Assembly (NCBI RefSeq): GCF_964275005.1
Contig: NC_092690.1
Span: 11,412,010-11,476,009 of the forward strand
Reading direction: 5' to 3'
From: Diadema setosum
Lineage: Eukaryota; Echinodermata; Echinoidea; Diadematoida; Diadematidae
DNA: 64,000 nucleotides
This document shows, piece by piece, positions 13,151-25,460 of this stretch. The stretch's first letter is position 1. The number at the start of each line of letters is the position of its first letter. Made by a program: the position numbers and the translations under genes. The notes beneath the pieces are model-generated. The model was not told where the DNA came from and did not search any database. It saw nothing but the letters and a program-made list of their open reading frames with translations.

Positions 13151-13337
13151 CTAGTGGACTCCCGTTGTAACGAAGTCCTCGAGACCAGCAATTTTCTTTC
13201 GTTATATCAAAATTTCACGATTACTGAACAAATGGACAATAAAAATACAAAAAGTGGATAATGTGCCGGCCTGAATTTTTACTTCGTTGTCACCGGAATT
13301 TTGTCGTAACCGTGTTCATTATAACGGGAGTGCACTG
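13151..13337. mobile_element. Pogo/Tigger-like MITE with TA target site
   Basis: The left terminus reads AGTGGACTCCCGTTGTAACG. The right terminus, inverted, reads CAGTGCACTCCCGTTATAAT. TA flanks both sides (13149-13150 and 13338-13339), as expected of Tc1/mariner-pogo transposition. At 187 bp it is non-autonomous. The inner part includes CCTCGAGACCAGCAATTTTC, shared with the degenerate relative at 11762. Confidence 0.75.
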
Positions 13338-13492
13338 TATGATATTTGCCACCAAATCAGTGTGTTTTTTGATCAGGTATAAGGTTTGGCTGTTGGACAC
13401 ATAGTTCAGTGCATGTCTTATGTCTTAAAAGTGACATTTCTTTATTTCTCTTTATTCACTATCATTGTGTTGCCCATAGGTGTTGTGCAGAC

Positions 13493-13494
<2 letters not shown>

Positions 13495-13523
<29 letters not shown>

Positions 13524-13545
13524 TGTTGTTGTTTTTTTTTTTTTA
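13495..13545 (+). repeat. (TG)n(TTG)n and poly-T microsatellite
   Basis: About thirteen TG units, then TTG units, then a T run. Simple-sequence DNA. Confidence 0.85.
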
Positions 13546-13684
13546 AGATTTGGTGGGTTGACTACTGAAATCAACGCACACGGCATGTTCGAGTATGACA
13601 TTTGTACCAGGGCACTTCTCATCTCATTGTGTGTATGTGTCTGCCGTGTCTGTGCGTGCTTTTATTTGGTAGCCATTCAGTACA

Positions 13685-14073
13685 TTAAAGGAATAGTACA
13701 GTATTGGTGGAGATGAGAATTGGGATTCTAACTTTTTGCGAGATACCAAGAAAACACTTATGATATAGTACAGAGCATACCATTTTAAGAGGAATTCAAA
13801 GTTTATTTGATGAAAATCGGGTTTGGAATGACTGAAACATCCAAAAACAAAGTAAAACAAAGCGATCGTAATAAAGTGTGGGTCCCACACTTTTTTGAAT
13901 GGCTCTTTTTTGGATATCTCGGCCATTTCCAAACTAATTTTCATCAAATAAACGTTGAATTCCTCATAGAATTACATGCCCTTTCATATTTCATAAGAGG
14001 TTTCTCGTTATCTCACCAAAAAATGTTACAAACCTGAAATTAGGTTTCAACAAAAACTATACAATCCCTTTAA
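13685..14073. mobile_element. 389-bp foldback element flanked by TTAA
   Basis: TTAA stands at both limits (13685-13688 and 14070-14073), followed inward by AGGAATAGTACAGT on the left and, inverted, AGGGATTGTATAGT on the right. The whole element is close to palindromic: GTTTATTTGATGAAAATC on one side pairs with ATTTTCATCAAATAAACG on the other. TTAA targets are known for piggyBac and Kolobok transposons, but the superfamily cannot be fixed without an autonomous partner. Confidence 0.75.
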
Positions 14074-14617
14074 TGATCAATCATATTATTAGTACTCGTT
14101 ATCAATGAGTTCATTATTGTTTTAGTGTGATCCTTATAGTTATTTCAACAAAAGCAACAAAGAGGCTGTGATGAACCATATCCTATTACAAACCAGCAAA
14201 AATTTGCAGAAATAGAGCGTATGTACATCAGTATTGATGCTGAATACAAGCTACGTACATCCCCGCTCCTGAATACAATGAAATCATTTTACCGAGTGAT
14301 TTATATGGATGTCACATAATCAGATGCGCGACGTGTTGGACTGCCGTGTCGTTCGTCATTGTGAATTCTTGCTATACGGTTGAGTTGCGCCAGATCCATT
14401 GTGTTTCAATTTTGATAATGGATCGTATTTGATGCTGCTCATATCACAGAATAAACTTTTGGCTGTTGGAATTACCCATGCATAATGCAATAATTTTATA
14501 GATGAGTAGACTGTATATCGCACTTTCTTTGCTGGTCGCTGGTTACCATAGAAACATAATTACCTTATCGATTAAAAGACTTCCGCAATTATAATACAGT
14601 TTACTCTGTAATATATT
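14074..14617. other. Intergenic, no gene seen
   Basis: Single-copy-looking sequence without recognisable exon, repeat terminus or RNA gene. Confidence 0.4.
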
Positions 14618-15924
14618 TATGCCTCCGCCACGAAGTGGTGCCGGAGGCATTATGTTTTCGGGTTGTCCGTCCGTCCGTCCGTCCGTCCTTCCGTCCGTCC
14701 GTAATGAATTTTGTGGATAAGGTAACTATCAAAACCTGTTGAGGTATCCTAATGAAACTTGGCATGTATGTGTATTAGGGGGTGAAGTTGTGCCTATCAA
14801 CTTTTGGGTGCACATGCTCAAGGTCAAAGGTCAAAAGGTCAAGGTCAAATACATAAAATTTCACTTTTTCCACCATATCTATTGAATGCCTGAAGATATT
14901 TTCTTGAAACTTAGTGTATACATGTTTTACCCAATTAAGATTCTCTGGTGAAAGTTTGCGTCTATGAGGTCCAAGGTCCAAGGTCAAAAGGTCAGGGTCA
15001 AATACATGAAATTTCACTATTTTCGCCATATCTATTGAATGCCTGAAGATATTTTCTTGAAACTTAGTGTATACATGTATTACCCAATTAAGATTCTCTG
15101 GTGAAAGTTTGGGTCATGAGGTCAAAGGTCAAAGGTCAAAAGGTCAAATAAAAATATCAAAACTTCTTTTTTTTTTTCGCCGTGCCTTGGAAAATTGTTC
15201 AAGGTATCTTCATGGAACATAGTATATACATGTACTGACTGGAAGTGATTATCTAGAGAGTGTAGGGTTCATGGGGTCAAAGGTCAGGGGTCAAAGGTCA
15301 AGTGCAACACTTCAAAATTTTACTATTTCCCTCATATTTATGCAATGCCAGCAGGGTTATTATTTTTTTACACTTGGTGTATGCATGTGTAACCTAACAG
15401 AAATTCTCTGGAAAGTTTTTTTTTTTTCTTCTTTTTTTGCCTCAAAGGTCAAAAGGTCAAAGATCAAGTGAAAGTGCTGAGCTAACTTTTTCCTCCATAT
15501 CTCGAAGTGGCTCAAGTTATCTTGAAACTTAGTACATATTATGAATGTTCTACCTGAAAGTGATTATCTTATGAATTTTAGGGTCAAGGGCCAGATGAAA
15601 ATGGTAACAATTTACTATTCAATTCAGAAAATGCACTTTTTCTCCACACCTGTACCTTGAAAATTACTCAATGCCTAAATGTATGAATGGGTCAAAGTCA
15701 AGTTAAAGTCCTTAAGTTCCTAGATACATGCTCTCCTTTTCATCCAATTAAACCTAGGTCAAGAAAGGTGAACATTCAACACATTTGTGACAAACTTGTC
15801 ATTTCGATATTTTGCCAATTTTGTGAAAATGTAATCACACATTGTCCACATGTACTATCTAGACCTATTGGGAAAATCATGCATTATGGCGGAGGCATAC
15901 CAGTCGCCAAAGCGACATTTCTAG
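14618..15924 (+). repeat. AGGTCA-module dispersed repeat, copy 2
   Basis: Same head (ATGCCTCCGCCACGAAGTGG), CCGT tandem units, ~150-bp modules with AGGTCA runs, and the same tail (ATTATGGCGGAGGCAT, CGACATTTCTAG) as copy 1. The head simple repeat is shorter and modules differ in small indels. Two modules near 14880 and 15030 are nearly identical, pointing to tandem amplification within the element. Confidence 0.8.
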
Positions 15925-17819
15925 TTTCATATTGTTTCCGCTTCTTCCAAGAAACTGCATATGGGTAATACAGAAAGAAAAACGACCTAGAACAAAATCA
16001 AAGACCTTTGCACCGGAAGTAATTTCGAACTGAAATAAGCTTTTATGCTCAGGCCTACTTCAGAACACAGGTGCATGAATTTTCATAATACCAGTGTATG
16101 TACTGATCTTGTGAAGACAAGGTAACGAAATACACATAATAACACATGAGCCATCATTCGGGTTATCAGTTACCAATTAGCATCAAGAAATACCATCGCC
16201 GATCTTTGTTTCCTCAGACGGTCAGGACCTGGAATGCTATCCCTTCCTCTCTCTCTCCCCCCCCCCTCTCTCTCTCTATCTATCTCTCCTGATGCTGTCG
16301 CCATGACAACACCCGTACAAGTCTTTCGCCAACGTTTTGGCGGTAGGATCGACTCAGCGTGGATGGACTCCATCATACTTTTATTCGCATCTAAACCACT
16401 ATTTTATTGCACTGCCACTGATGCACCTGACCCGCACAGGATCACAGCATGCATGTAGGTCTACCGGTAGTTAAAGGATTCCCATAATAATTCTTTAGAC
16501 ATGAAGGACAAGGATGAAACTATGCGCAAGAAGGAGATAGCATTTTCTATGATGTATCTTCTCAGAAGAGTGCAAACCACCACGGATTGGTTATGTTGGG
16601 TGTCGGACCCATAATTATCCAGAATTTGACGAAATGGGTGGGGTGGGAGGGTTAGGGTTAGCAGATATTACGTAAGAATAACCCTATACAATACTGAGGA
16701 CTCGAAGCGCCCGGGATGTGTCTGGAAGATCCCGGGTGCCCCGCCAGTGTCCGAAAATAATGGTCTATGTTTCTCCAAAAATCAAGCTTTTCGCTGTTTC
16801 AGAGATTATTTTGAAGATTGAAAAGTTGAAGTGCATAACATTGTGTAATAGGTATTCAAAACTTGTTTTGACTTTGCAACACAACCTCAATTCGCATGCA
16901 TGGAGGTGCGCTAGACAAATTAATGTGACTCCATAAATGCACATTCATTTTGCAAATATGACAGTGCGTCGGCTCGTTTTTCGTAACATGCCAGCAAACC
17001 TGATGCAAACGTTGTATATTCTGCCATAGGATACTTGGTTTGTAACATTTTTTTTTTTTTGTGTGTGTGTGTTTTTGTTTTGTTTTTCAACCCGTGTCAA
17101 TTCCCGAGTCCCTATAGACCGTAGTTATCATCACAGTGAACAGATGTAAATCGCACAGAATCTACCATGGCTCGGCGAACGATGCCTTGAGTAATAATTG
17201 TTGTCAAGAATCATAAGTACAATATTTGAACTAAAGTTTGCAGATATAGAATCAACATTCTCCGTCAGTAATTTTCCGGCATAAACATTATCTGCATTTG
17301 AACTTAAATCTTTTAAAGACACATTGAACGATCATCGATTTCAGTAAAATATTTTATGCATTGTATCCGCGGCTATACGACAGATGAAAGATCCATGATG
17401 TACGTCAATCACTCCGTGAATCTGAGAATCTGTTTTTCGGAGAAATCAATGTTTCGTGATATCGATCCATATCCTCCGTGGTTCTCGCAGTGACGTCCTT
17501 TACTTCGCGTCCGGCATTATTGTGGATTTGACACGCTTCAAGGGACGTTTCCGCAAATTGATCGGGAATTGTACTGTATAAACAAGTGCGTATCTGGAAC
17601 CATTGTTTATATGAAGTGTAATCAGATCCAACATTACTGTGAGTTTAGTGTGTATGGGCTTCAACAGAAAACACTTCAAAAAACATGAGTATAATGTTCT
17701 CATGTATCACATGGGTACTTTTTCGTAGTATTTTGTTTCAATTTGCAGGGCGCAAATTATATCAAACATGTCAAAATACACGTAAATTCAAGTCATCATT
17801 GTTCTCTGTCTTTCAGGAA
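15925..17819. other. Intergenic, no gene seen
   Basis: Contains a CT/TATC microsatellite near 16245-16285 and a T/TG run near 17048-17085. No phase-consistent exons, RNA gene or transposon ends were found. Confidence 0.4.
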
Positions 17820-18227
17820 GTTGCAATCTATCTCTCTGTCTATCTATCTATCTTTCTATCTGTCTCTCTCTCTATCTATCTATCTATATATCTATATATC
17901 TATCTATCTTTCTGTCTATATCTCTATCTATGTTTCTATCTATCTATCTATCTATCAATCTATCTATCTATCTATCTACATAAGATTATCTCTATCTTTT
18001 TATCTACGGCTGTATCTATCTATCTATCTAACTATCTATCTATCTATCTATCTATCTATCAATCTATCTATCTACATATTTATCTATCTATATACCTATC
18101 TATCTATCTACCTGTCTATCTATCTATTGATCTTTCTATCTATCTATCTACCTATCTATCTATCTTTTTATCTATCTATCTATCTATCTATATATCTATC
18201 AATCTACCTATCGAACCCATCTATCTG

Positions 18228-18301
<74 letters not shown>

Positions 18302-18312
18302 CGTATCTATAT
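17820..18312 (+). repeat. (TATC)n tetranucleotide array, ~490 bp
   Basis: Almost uninterrupted TATC units with scattered point changes. The last ~80 bp is perfect, suggesting recent expansion. The tetranucleotide period keeps frames open for long stretches and gives artefactual Tyr-Leu-Ser-Ile proteins. It is not a gene. Confidence 0.95.
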
Positions 18313-18560
18313 TATGTCTACATATAAAATCATATATTTATCTTTATAGGCCCTACATATCTATATTATTCTGTCTATCTGTATCTATACCCGTCTCTCT
18401 GTTTCAGCATCCATCAACATAAATTACCATACTAGTTAGGGCCTTTACTTCGTGCGACTTTGTTGTTTCCAATCAGTATATAGCTCTGTCTTCCATGCTG
18501 ATTTATACATTATGAAATCATTTGGTCATAACGCTGAAAATCCGTATCGTCCCTACTACA

Positions 18561-18917
18561 GGGCGGTGAGTTGGCTCAGTCTGTAGCACGTCTGCCTCAC
18601 GATCACGCGGCCCGGGTTCGAACCCGAGTCTGGACTGAGCAATGTTGTGTGTAAGCATACCGTCCCCTCTAGCAAGAGGCAAAAACACTCTGTCTCTCGG
18701 ATAGGACATAAAATGGAGGTCCCGTGTGTGAGAGAGTAACAACTCATGCACGTAAAAGATCCCGCTTCATTCATTCATCGCAAAGAGCAGGGTGTTTAAC
18801 CCGGTGAAGTGGTCCCGCAGCTCACATCCAACTGGACCCCATGGAAGACCAGCTAAACGTAGCTGAATATGGGCTATCCAGCCATCTTCTCAGATGGGAA
18901 TGAACAAACAAACAAAC
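18561..18917 (+). mobile_element. tRNA-derived SINE
   Basis: The 5' part is tRNA-like, with an A box TGGCTCAGTCTG (18572-18583) and a perfect B box GGTTCGAACCC (18615-18625), 31 bp apart, as in RNA polymerase III internal promoters. A ~250-bp unrelated body follows, ending in an (AAAC)n-type tail at 18903-18917. No cloverleaf can be closed, so this is a SINE and not a tRNA gene. The partner LINE is unknown. Confidence 0.8.
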
Positions 18918-20700
18918 TGTTCAAACAGATCAGATTGAAACCCACAGCGATCCATGATTTATTCATGTCGTTTATTATTTTACGCACATGATAGTTTATT
19001 CATTTACTCACGTTTCAGTGGCTGTCTATATACATGAAAAACATGTCATCACATAATCATACGAAAACGAATTGCATACACGGACATTATGTATACATTG
19101 ATATAAAAGTGACGAGAAAGAAGTGCGACATATATTGTATTATAGGTGAAAACATAACGAAGCGCGCGCAAATATTCGGTTAACGGGTGCTATGGATACC
19201 AACCACGCGGGAGTCCGCCCCTCGCGGAATGTTTCTGTCTTTCTGCATCTAATATTTATTTTCCCGTTTGCTGCGTGTCCGATGAATTGGACTCTAGTTT
19301 TCTAAAGCTTAAGTGTACACACACCAATTGTACACCACGAAACTGATCGGACTGCTTTTCTAAACTGGACGTCTGTCGCAACCACTTTTCATGATCTTTT
19401 CCCTGGAGGGTTAAAGCAATATTGACAGTCCATTGTGCTCAGCTTGAATGAAAACAAACGCACTGCTCTAAGCTGATGAAGGCTATAAAAAGGCCCTCAA
19501 AGAGAACTCTTATGCATTATGATAAATTCGATTAAATTAGTCGTTTTGGAAAAAAACACACACAAGTATAACCAGATTTAGTGTAGGTTGTATTTGCCCC
19601 AAAAATGTACTTCATAGCATCTATAGTAATGGCTAGACAAATGGTGGACATTGAGACATTAAACCTGTGCATCGTCAAAACCCTTTACTGAAAAATTATA
19701 CACACTCTTACAACTCAAAGTACATGAGCAACTACCTGTAAGTATAGAACAAAAATAGCGCAGTACACGGAAAACTTCGTCAAAAAAGGTTAAAGATACA
19801 AGTAACTTTGTTGAAGATAATGAGCAGTGAATGGAAACATACGACTTGTGTAAAGAAAAAAAAAGAGAAGTTGGTTGCTTTGATACAGTTGTATCATGAT
19901 AGCAGTCAGTCATGTCAGTCATTCATTGTCCGTGAAAAGTTTTAAAGTGTCATGGAAGATTCAGTTCATTTTGTGAGTGTTTAAACAAGACGGATTAGAC
20001 TCTTTCAAGTATATGTTTAGAATGATGGCACATACATGGCGCTATGATTAGAGTAGTGAAAAGTTGTAAACACTTCTCAAAAGTGCGACTGACAGAAAAA
20101 GAAAAGTGCCTAAATTTTCGATGCGTTGTCTGAGGTCGTGGACATAAATTTAAAATTTAAATTTGTTTTTCCTTATTTATTCCTTTCCGTGCCAGGGACT
20201 TTGGAGAGTGTGTATAGCGCTATTTGACCTGTGTAGTCATTACTTTTAAGCACACCGAGAGTAAAGCGGATGATAAGATTTGTCCCCCCATAAATGTTGT
20301 TAGAAAATAAAATGAAATAACATAGTACAGCCCTTGAAAGTTGTACTGTAGGTACCTGTATTTCAGGGTTAGATTCACTTGACTTAAAGCGAGGAGGGTT
20401 ATACTCTTTAGGATGGATTGGCAATGTCCAAGATTACATAAACAGGAGTACACGACAAACGTGTAAACATGGTATAGACATGAACTGCTATAAGAGAGGA
20501 AATGATGACAATTGTGATGAATGTTATGAAAGCATTGATCAGAGCAATGATGGTTATGATTACAATAATGGTGGTAGTAATAAAATAATTACGATGATAA
20601 TAATGGTATTAGCAGTAACGAGTAGTGGTACTGATGATAATGACAATGAAACTAATTGTAATGACAGAAATAACAATCAATGACAAATAACATTGAATTG
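18918..20700. other. Intergenic, no gene seen
   Basis: No supported exon. A TATA-box-like TATAAAAAG lies at 19484-19492, but no open reading frame follows that would justify a gene. The last 200 bp becomes GAT-rich. Confidence 0.35.
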
Positions 20701-20925
20701 ATATTGATGATGATAATGATGATGACGATGATGATGATGATGATGAGGAGGATAATGATGACGACGACGATGACGACGTCGATGATGATGATGATGATGA
20801 TGATGGTGATGATGATGTGATGATGATCATGATGATAATGATAGTGGTAATAATTATGATGATGGTGCTGATGACGATAATAATGATATGGTGTTGACGA
20901 TAATGACGATGATGGTGAAAATGAT
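20701..20925 (+). repeat. Imperfect (GAT)n array
   Basis: Many GAT/GAC units with interruptions, about 220 bp. The serine-rich frame on the opposite strand is a by-product of the trinucleotide repeat. Confidence 0.9.
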
Positions 20926-22599
20926 CCCTACTCTTCCTAAAATGGAGATGACAATGTCTTCCATCCTGATCAAGTGGTAGGGAGACTACCAATGAGTATG
21001 ATCACCTGTCCACCCCTGCCCTTAAAAAAGGAGAGAAAGCATAGATGGAATACAGAGCGATAAACTATGGGATGATGCTGGTCGTAACCATGGAAACGGA
21101 GGGAGAAGGATAATGGATAAAGGATGACGAGGAGAATACAACGTAATAAGTGGTGGTAAAAAAAAAAGAACTAAAAGGCGATGGTAATTGACAGGAGGAG
21201 AGAAAGGGTGTAGAGGTATTATTAGAAAGACAGGTATAACGAACGTCCCAAGAGAGAAAGAGTTCATGTTTATAGAGATGAACAATTATTGCGTGTGAGA
21301 AAAACGTTCTCAATCACAAGACGTTGCGGAGGAGAAGGACAATGGAGAAGAGCAAAAAACTCATCACCTTTATCGGTTAGACGAGGATTCTGCTATTGAC
21401 TACAGAAACTGCAAATCCCCTTCATTCACGGGTACATTAACTCTATTACTTCTCATGCATTGCACGTGTGGCGTAGCCTCTATCACTATTGATTTCCGCT
21501 TAACGAGAAGTTTCAGAGGTCCTTCTTCCATCTGACCGGCTACTAGTAACTTAAATTGGTCAGTGGGGTCAAGCAAATGCATCAGAACTTCTTCACTTCT
21601 CATGTACGGTGAAGTTTACAGTAAAAAGAGGTCAAACGTCAAACAGTGCCCCACAAGGTGGATACGGTTGTTGGAAACATAAACAGGATTTGTCTGGATT
21701 ACAGACGGTTTACAAACTTCCCATAGAGGTGAGTATTGAGTTCGAGAAATGAGTTGAAATACAAGGGCGTGAAGTTCTTGCTTTTCAGTTCTGACGGTGA
21801 ATCATAGAAAATCGCTTTGTTGTGCACTGTGCGTGTCAACATGCGCCTTGCTCTGCAAGCAAGTATAATGAAAATCGTACTTTTGTGTTTCCGCGAGACG
21901 GAGCAAAAGATGCATGCTCAGAATAGAGTCATTCGAAGCATTGTTAATCAAATTAAAAGCTCTGTGGGAGAGAGGAGATGTACTTAGTATCCTGTCTCTG
22001 ATTGGGTAAATGTCGCTTATTTTGAGGAGCATAACCTTGGAGACAGCCAATGAGCGTCGAGTTTACTAAACCGGCGCTCTCGGCTCGGATAAAGGGGGAT
22101 CGCCAGCCAGTGGCGCATTCCAGATCTATTGAAGATGACAATGGCTAATGGTGATACAGAGTGATGCCGTTTTTTCGGGCAGGTTTTCACGCAATCTCGC
22201 TATGGTTAAATAGAAAGTTCCGCTAGGGCAGAGAAGAAAAAAGGAATACCATTCTGGCTAGGTCCGCGGCGTCGGGCTCTCGCCCCGTTTGTTTCCAGCG
22301 CTTGACGACGGTTGTTAGGACCTTGGTGTTTTCCTGCGACGAAGCGAATAACAATTTCCCAATCAACCCCTTCAATGAAATGACCCGAGCGTGTGGGACT
22401 ATCACCATACCCCACGTAGCGAGACCTGAACACACATCGTGGTAACTTCTACGTTCGCTTGTCTACCAACTACTTTGTACTAACATTGCACATGTTCTAT
22501 TCGAACACTCTCGATACTTGTGCTTTGGTTACTGTTTACAACAGAAAAGAAGAAAGTTTTCTCTATAGGAGTTAAACTCAGCTCCAAACAGTATTTTCG
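20926..22599. other. Upstream flank of the Ig-receptor gene
   Basis: No coding exon recognised. The part from about 22100 to 22450 is relatively rich in CpG and lies just upstream of a plausible 5' UTR exon, so it probably contains the promoter of the receptor gene. Not demonstrated from sequence. Confidence 0.35.
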
Positions 22600-22718
22600 C
22601 AACTGCTACAAACCTTTTTCGCCTTTTGATGTAGCACAGAGATCAGACTTGAACTATTTTTGGACAAGGTTATTTCGACAGGTATAACGCGGAATTAACA
22701 TCTTGCAGTTAAATCAAG
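22600..22718 (+). other. Candidate 5' UTR exon of the Ig-receptor gene
   Basis: A strong donor, AAATCAAG|GTAAGTTC, occurs at 22718/22719 with no good coding frame before it. The first coding exon has an acceptor (TGTTTACACAG) ending at 25415, 45 bp before its start codon, so a non-coding leader exon must exist upstream. This donor is the best visible candidate. The exon start is arbitrary. Confidence 0.35.
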
Positions 22719-25415
22719 GTAAGTTCACTTCGTGTTTCTGCTGAAACATCGTCAGTTGATAATATATTCCTGTGTGTTGCTAAATATTGCGTTGTTCTTT
22801 CTGTACATTAATGATGATCCTCGTGTTTCATAATGTTAAGCAAAGATGGTGATCCCTACCTAGACTTTATCGATTTCTGAGCTCATGTTGGGGGAAAGAG
22901 AGAGAGAGGGGTGCAAAGAATCATTATTGGTCATTGTTTGCTGAAGTCTGCTATGTAACCACAACATTTCTCGTCCGCCAAAATCGCATTGATTTCATGA
23001 TGTAATATTTATGATATGTCTGCTAGTCTTCGTAGATTGAGATGATTCCATGACAATCTTTCTTTAGGTTTGAAGTATCGTCATTCGCGCAGCACTGGAA
23101 TTAATTGATATTAAAATGTTTCATTTCTATGAAATGTTCGATTTCTCAGGACACAATGTTTTCATCGACGACAATTGGCAGAAAAAGAAAGCAACGAATT
23201 TTGTAACATTTGATATTTCAAACTGTAAAGAGACTGAACTATATAATTCAACATCATACCTAGATTGCGATCTTTATGGGTTTACTAATTAATCACCTGG
23301 ACTTGAGTGTAAAATATAACTTTCCTCCGTATTTGTTGGTTTTATATCGTCTTGTGTATGTATGGTTGACAGTTCTGAGTTTACATGTATGACGCAAATT
23401 TATTTTGTATAGGATATAATACGGCCAGTAAGAGAATGTACACACGTGTATTGTGGTGTTTACAAGCAGGAACCATCCACACGTTAATACCCAGGCATGC
23501 CTATATGCATGCAAGAGCACTTACTAAACCGGGTCCCCATGCCGACTGCGTAAACAGCACGGCGGTGTGCGAAAGTCTCGCAGAACCATGTCGGCCTATA
23601 GAGATACCCGCACAATATGAAAGCGGATTATCAGGTTCGGGACGCACGCTCCAAACTTAGAGCGCTACTTTCTGCTTCCCATAAATCGTGACACGACATT
23701 AATATTTTTGAATGCCAAATTAATGTAAAGAAGAGATGTCTAAAGCATGTATTTAAAAGTATAATGGAGTAAGGGTAACAGGTGGGATATTCGGGTCGGA
23801 CACGCCCATTACTCATACATGACGCATCCGGGATCTTGTAATCTTTCGTCTTTAATTGGTAACTTAGACTACATATGGTGGTTGTCAATGGTTGTGGTTA
23901 TAGAACGTCAAACGAGGCACAAGTGAAAATACGATCACATACATTGTTTAAACATTGTAACGCAAAGTCTACAAACATAATATTTGTCTACTAATTTCAG
24001 TAGCAATTTTAGGTATAATCCCAATCATTTCCTAGTCTTGGCTACAGCATGTTTGCATTTCCTTTGATCAAAATTTATTTCGTATTTTATTCTTCTTGAT
24101 TGTAAGAATATCAACATGTAGTATTATTCATTCTGGTAATGACGAACTGTTGTGTTGGACTAACCCTGTAACACAATTACGTTTTGAAAAAAAAAATGGT
24201 TGATTATCTCCTGAGGAGGTTATCTCGCCAATTTTGTCGGCTCGCCCTTAGATATCCAATTAACTTAGATTGATATAGCAGGAATTGTAACGAGATAATT
24301 AAATCGTTTGATTATGTTCATAATCAGGAGCGAGCGATGAAAGAGCAGGAGGTATGATGAATGTTTGATACACCAGCAATAAAAATTCTGTAGTCAGGCG
24401 ATCAATAATTGTAGCGCGCTCTCTACACAAAAGCAAAGGGGCTCTGAATAGAAACCGAGCACAATGCAATATACGTGTACTATTGTAGCTGCTATCAGAT
24501 ATACGGCTCGTGCATCACTGTCTAGAACTGAATTATCGTCTGCGTATTTGTCTTTTGGTATAATAGTTTGTTTCCTGTCTCATTCATCTCATTCCGTTAC
24601 CTATATCGATTTATAAAATCAGCTGCACCTTGTGATAAAATGTAATCATTTTTTATCTGTTTTGTAAAGCAAAATCTATCAACAATAATTATGACTCTCA
24701 TTCAGTATGCTTTCAGATTGTGGGATGAAAATTAGTCTGACTACTCTCTTTAATTAATCGACGCAAAAATTAGACGCACTAATGACAACGCTTTTTTCAT
24801 AATGAGATTCAACTTACTCTATAGGCCATGTGTATTTCACATTAAAACCAATTGGCTTATATTGCCTGCGTGTGATATAATGGTCAAAGCACGGGTATAG
24901 ATGAACGGGAATTAGCTGGTAGAGCAAAGGGAGGGACCTCGGTTGCGTTGTCATGACGGCGGATCGCATCAGTCCAATTCCCGAGTGATCAAGCCTCGCT
25001 CGTGCTTTCCCCCTTTGAAGGTCATTTTTCACACATTTCAGAATCAATTTCAACAAAAGTGAGAACTCCGGTCGGGGCATGGTAGGCTTCTGCGCATACA
25101 TTATGCAGTATATTGTACAGTTCCTTGTCTTTTGGTTTCACAGAGAAATTGCTTAATCTGCCCGTTCCATCAAAGAATGATAGCAAAATTTAGTATTGAT
25201 AACAGCTGTAAACAAAAAAAAAAAAAAAATGAGCCAAAAGGTTCGATAGCATGAGAGTTTATTCAGTGTGCATTGCAATATAGAACGGTGGTGTAGGTTC
25301 ATGTTGAGTCAGTTCTAAGAGGCGAGACTTTTAAATAAACATGAAACATTCATTTTTGATCGATTAGAATTTCTGAATAGATAGTCAATCAAGTCTCCTA
25401 TGTCTGTTTACACAG
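22719..25415 (+). other. Probable first intron of the Ig-receptor gene
   Basis: AT-rich, no exon, repeat terminus or RNA gene recognised apart from a poly-A run near 25213. It would be spliced out between the candidate leader exon and the signal-peptide exon at 25416. Confidence 0.35.
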
Positions 25416-25460
25416 CTTTTCCCTCAACTTCTTGAACGCGCCAAAAGTCATCCCACCAAT

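Noticed and set aside
9980-15924. The two similar ~1.3-kb repeats as the paired long terminal repeats of one retroelement
   Set aside because: They are 3.3 kb apart, with no coding sequence between them and no TG...CA ends. Their internal modules and head hairpin fit a dispersed repeat, not an LTR.
17685-18422. A 245-residue open frame rich in Tyr-Leu-Ser-Ile
   Set aside because: It is the translation of the TATC microsatellite. The tetranucleotide period keeps several frames open; there is no homology or splice context.
18561-18640. A tRNA gene
   Set aside because: A and B boxes are present but the cloverleaf does not close, and a non-tRNA body and tail follow, so it is a SINE.
20609-20992. 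A 127-residue serine-rich open frame on the minus strand
   Set aside because: By-product of the GAT trinucleotide array.
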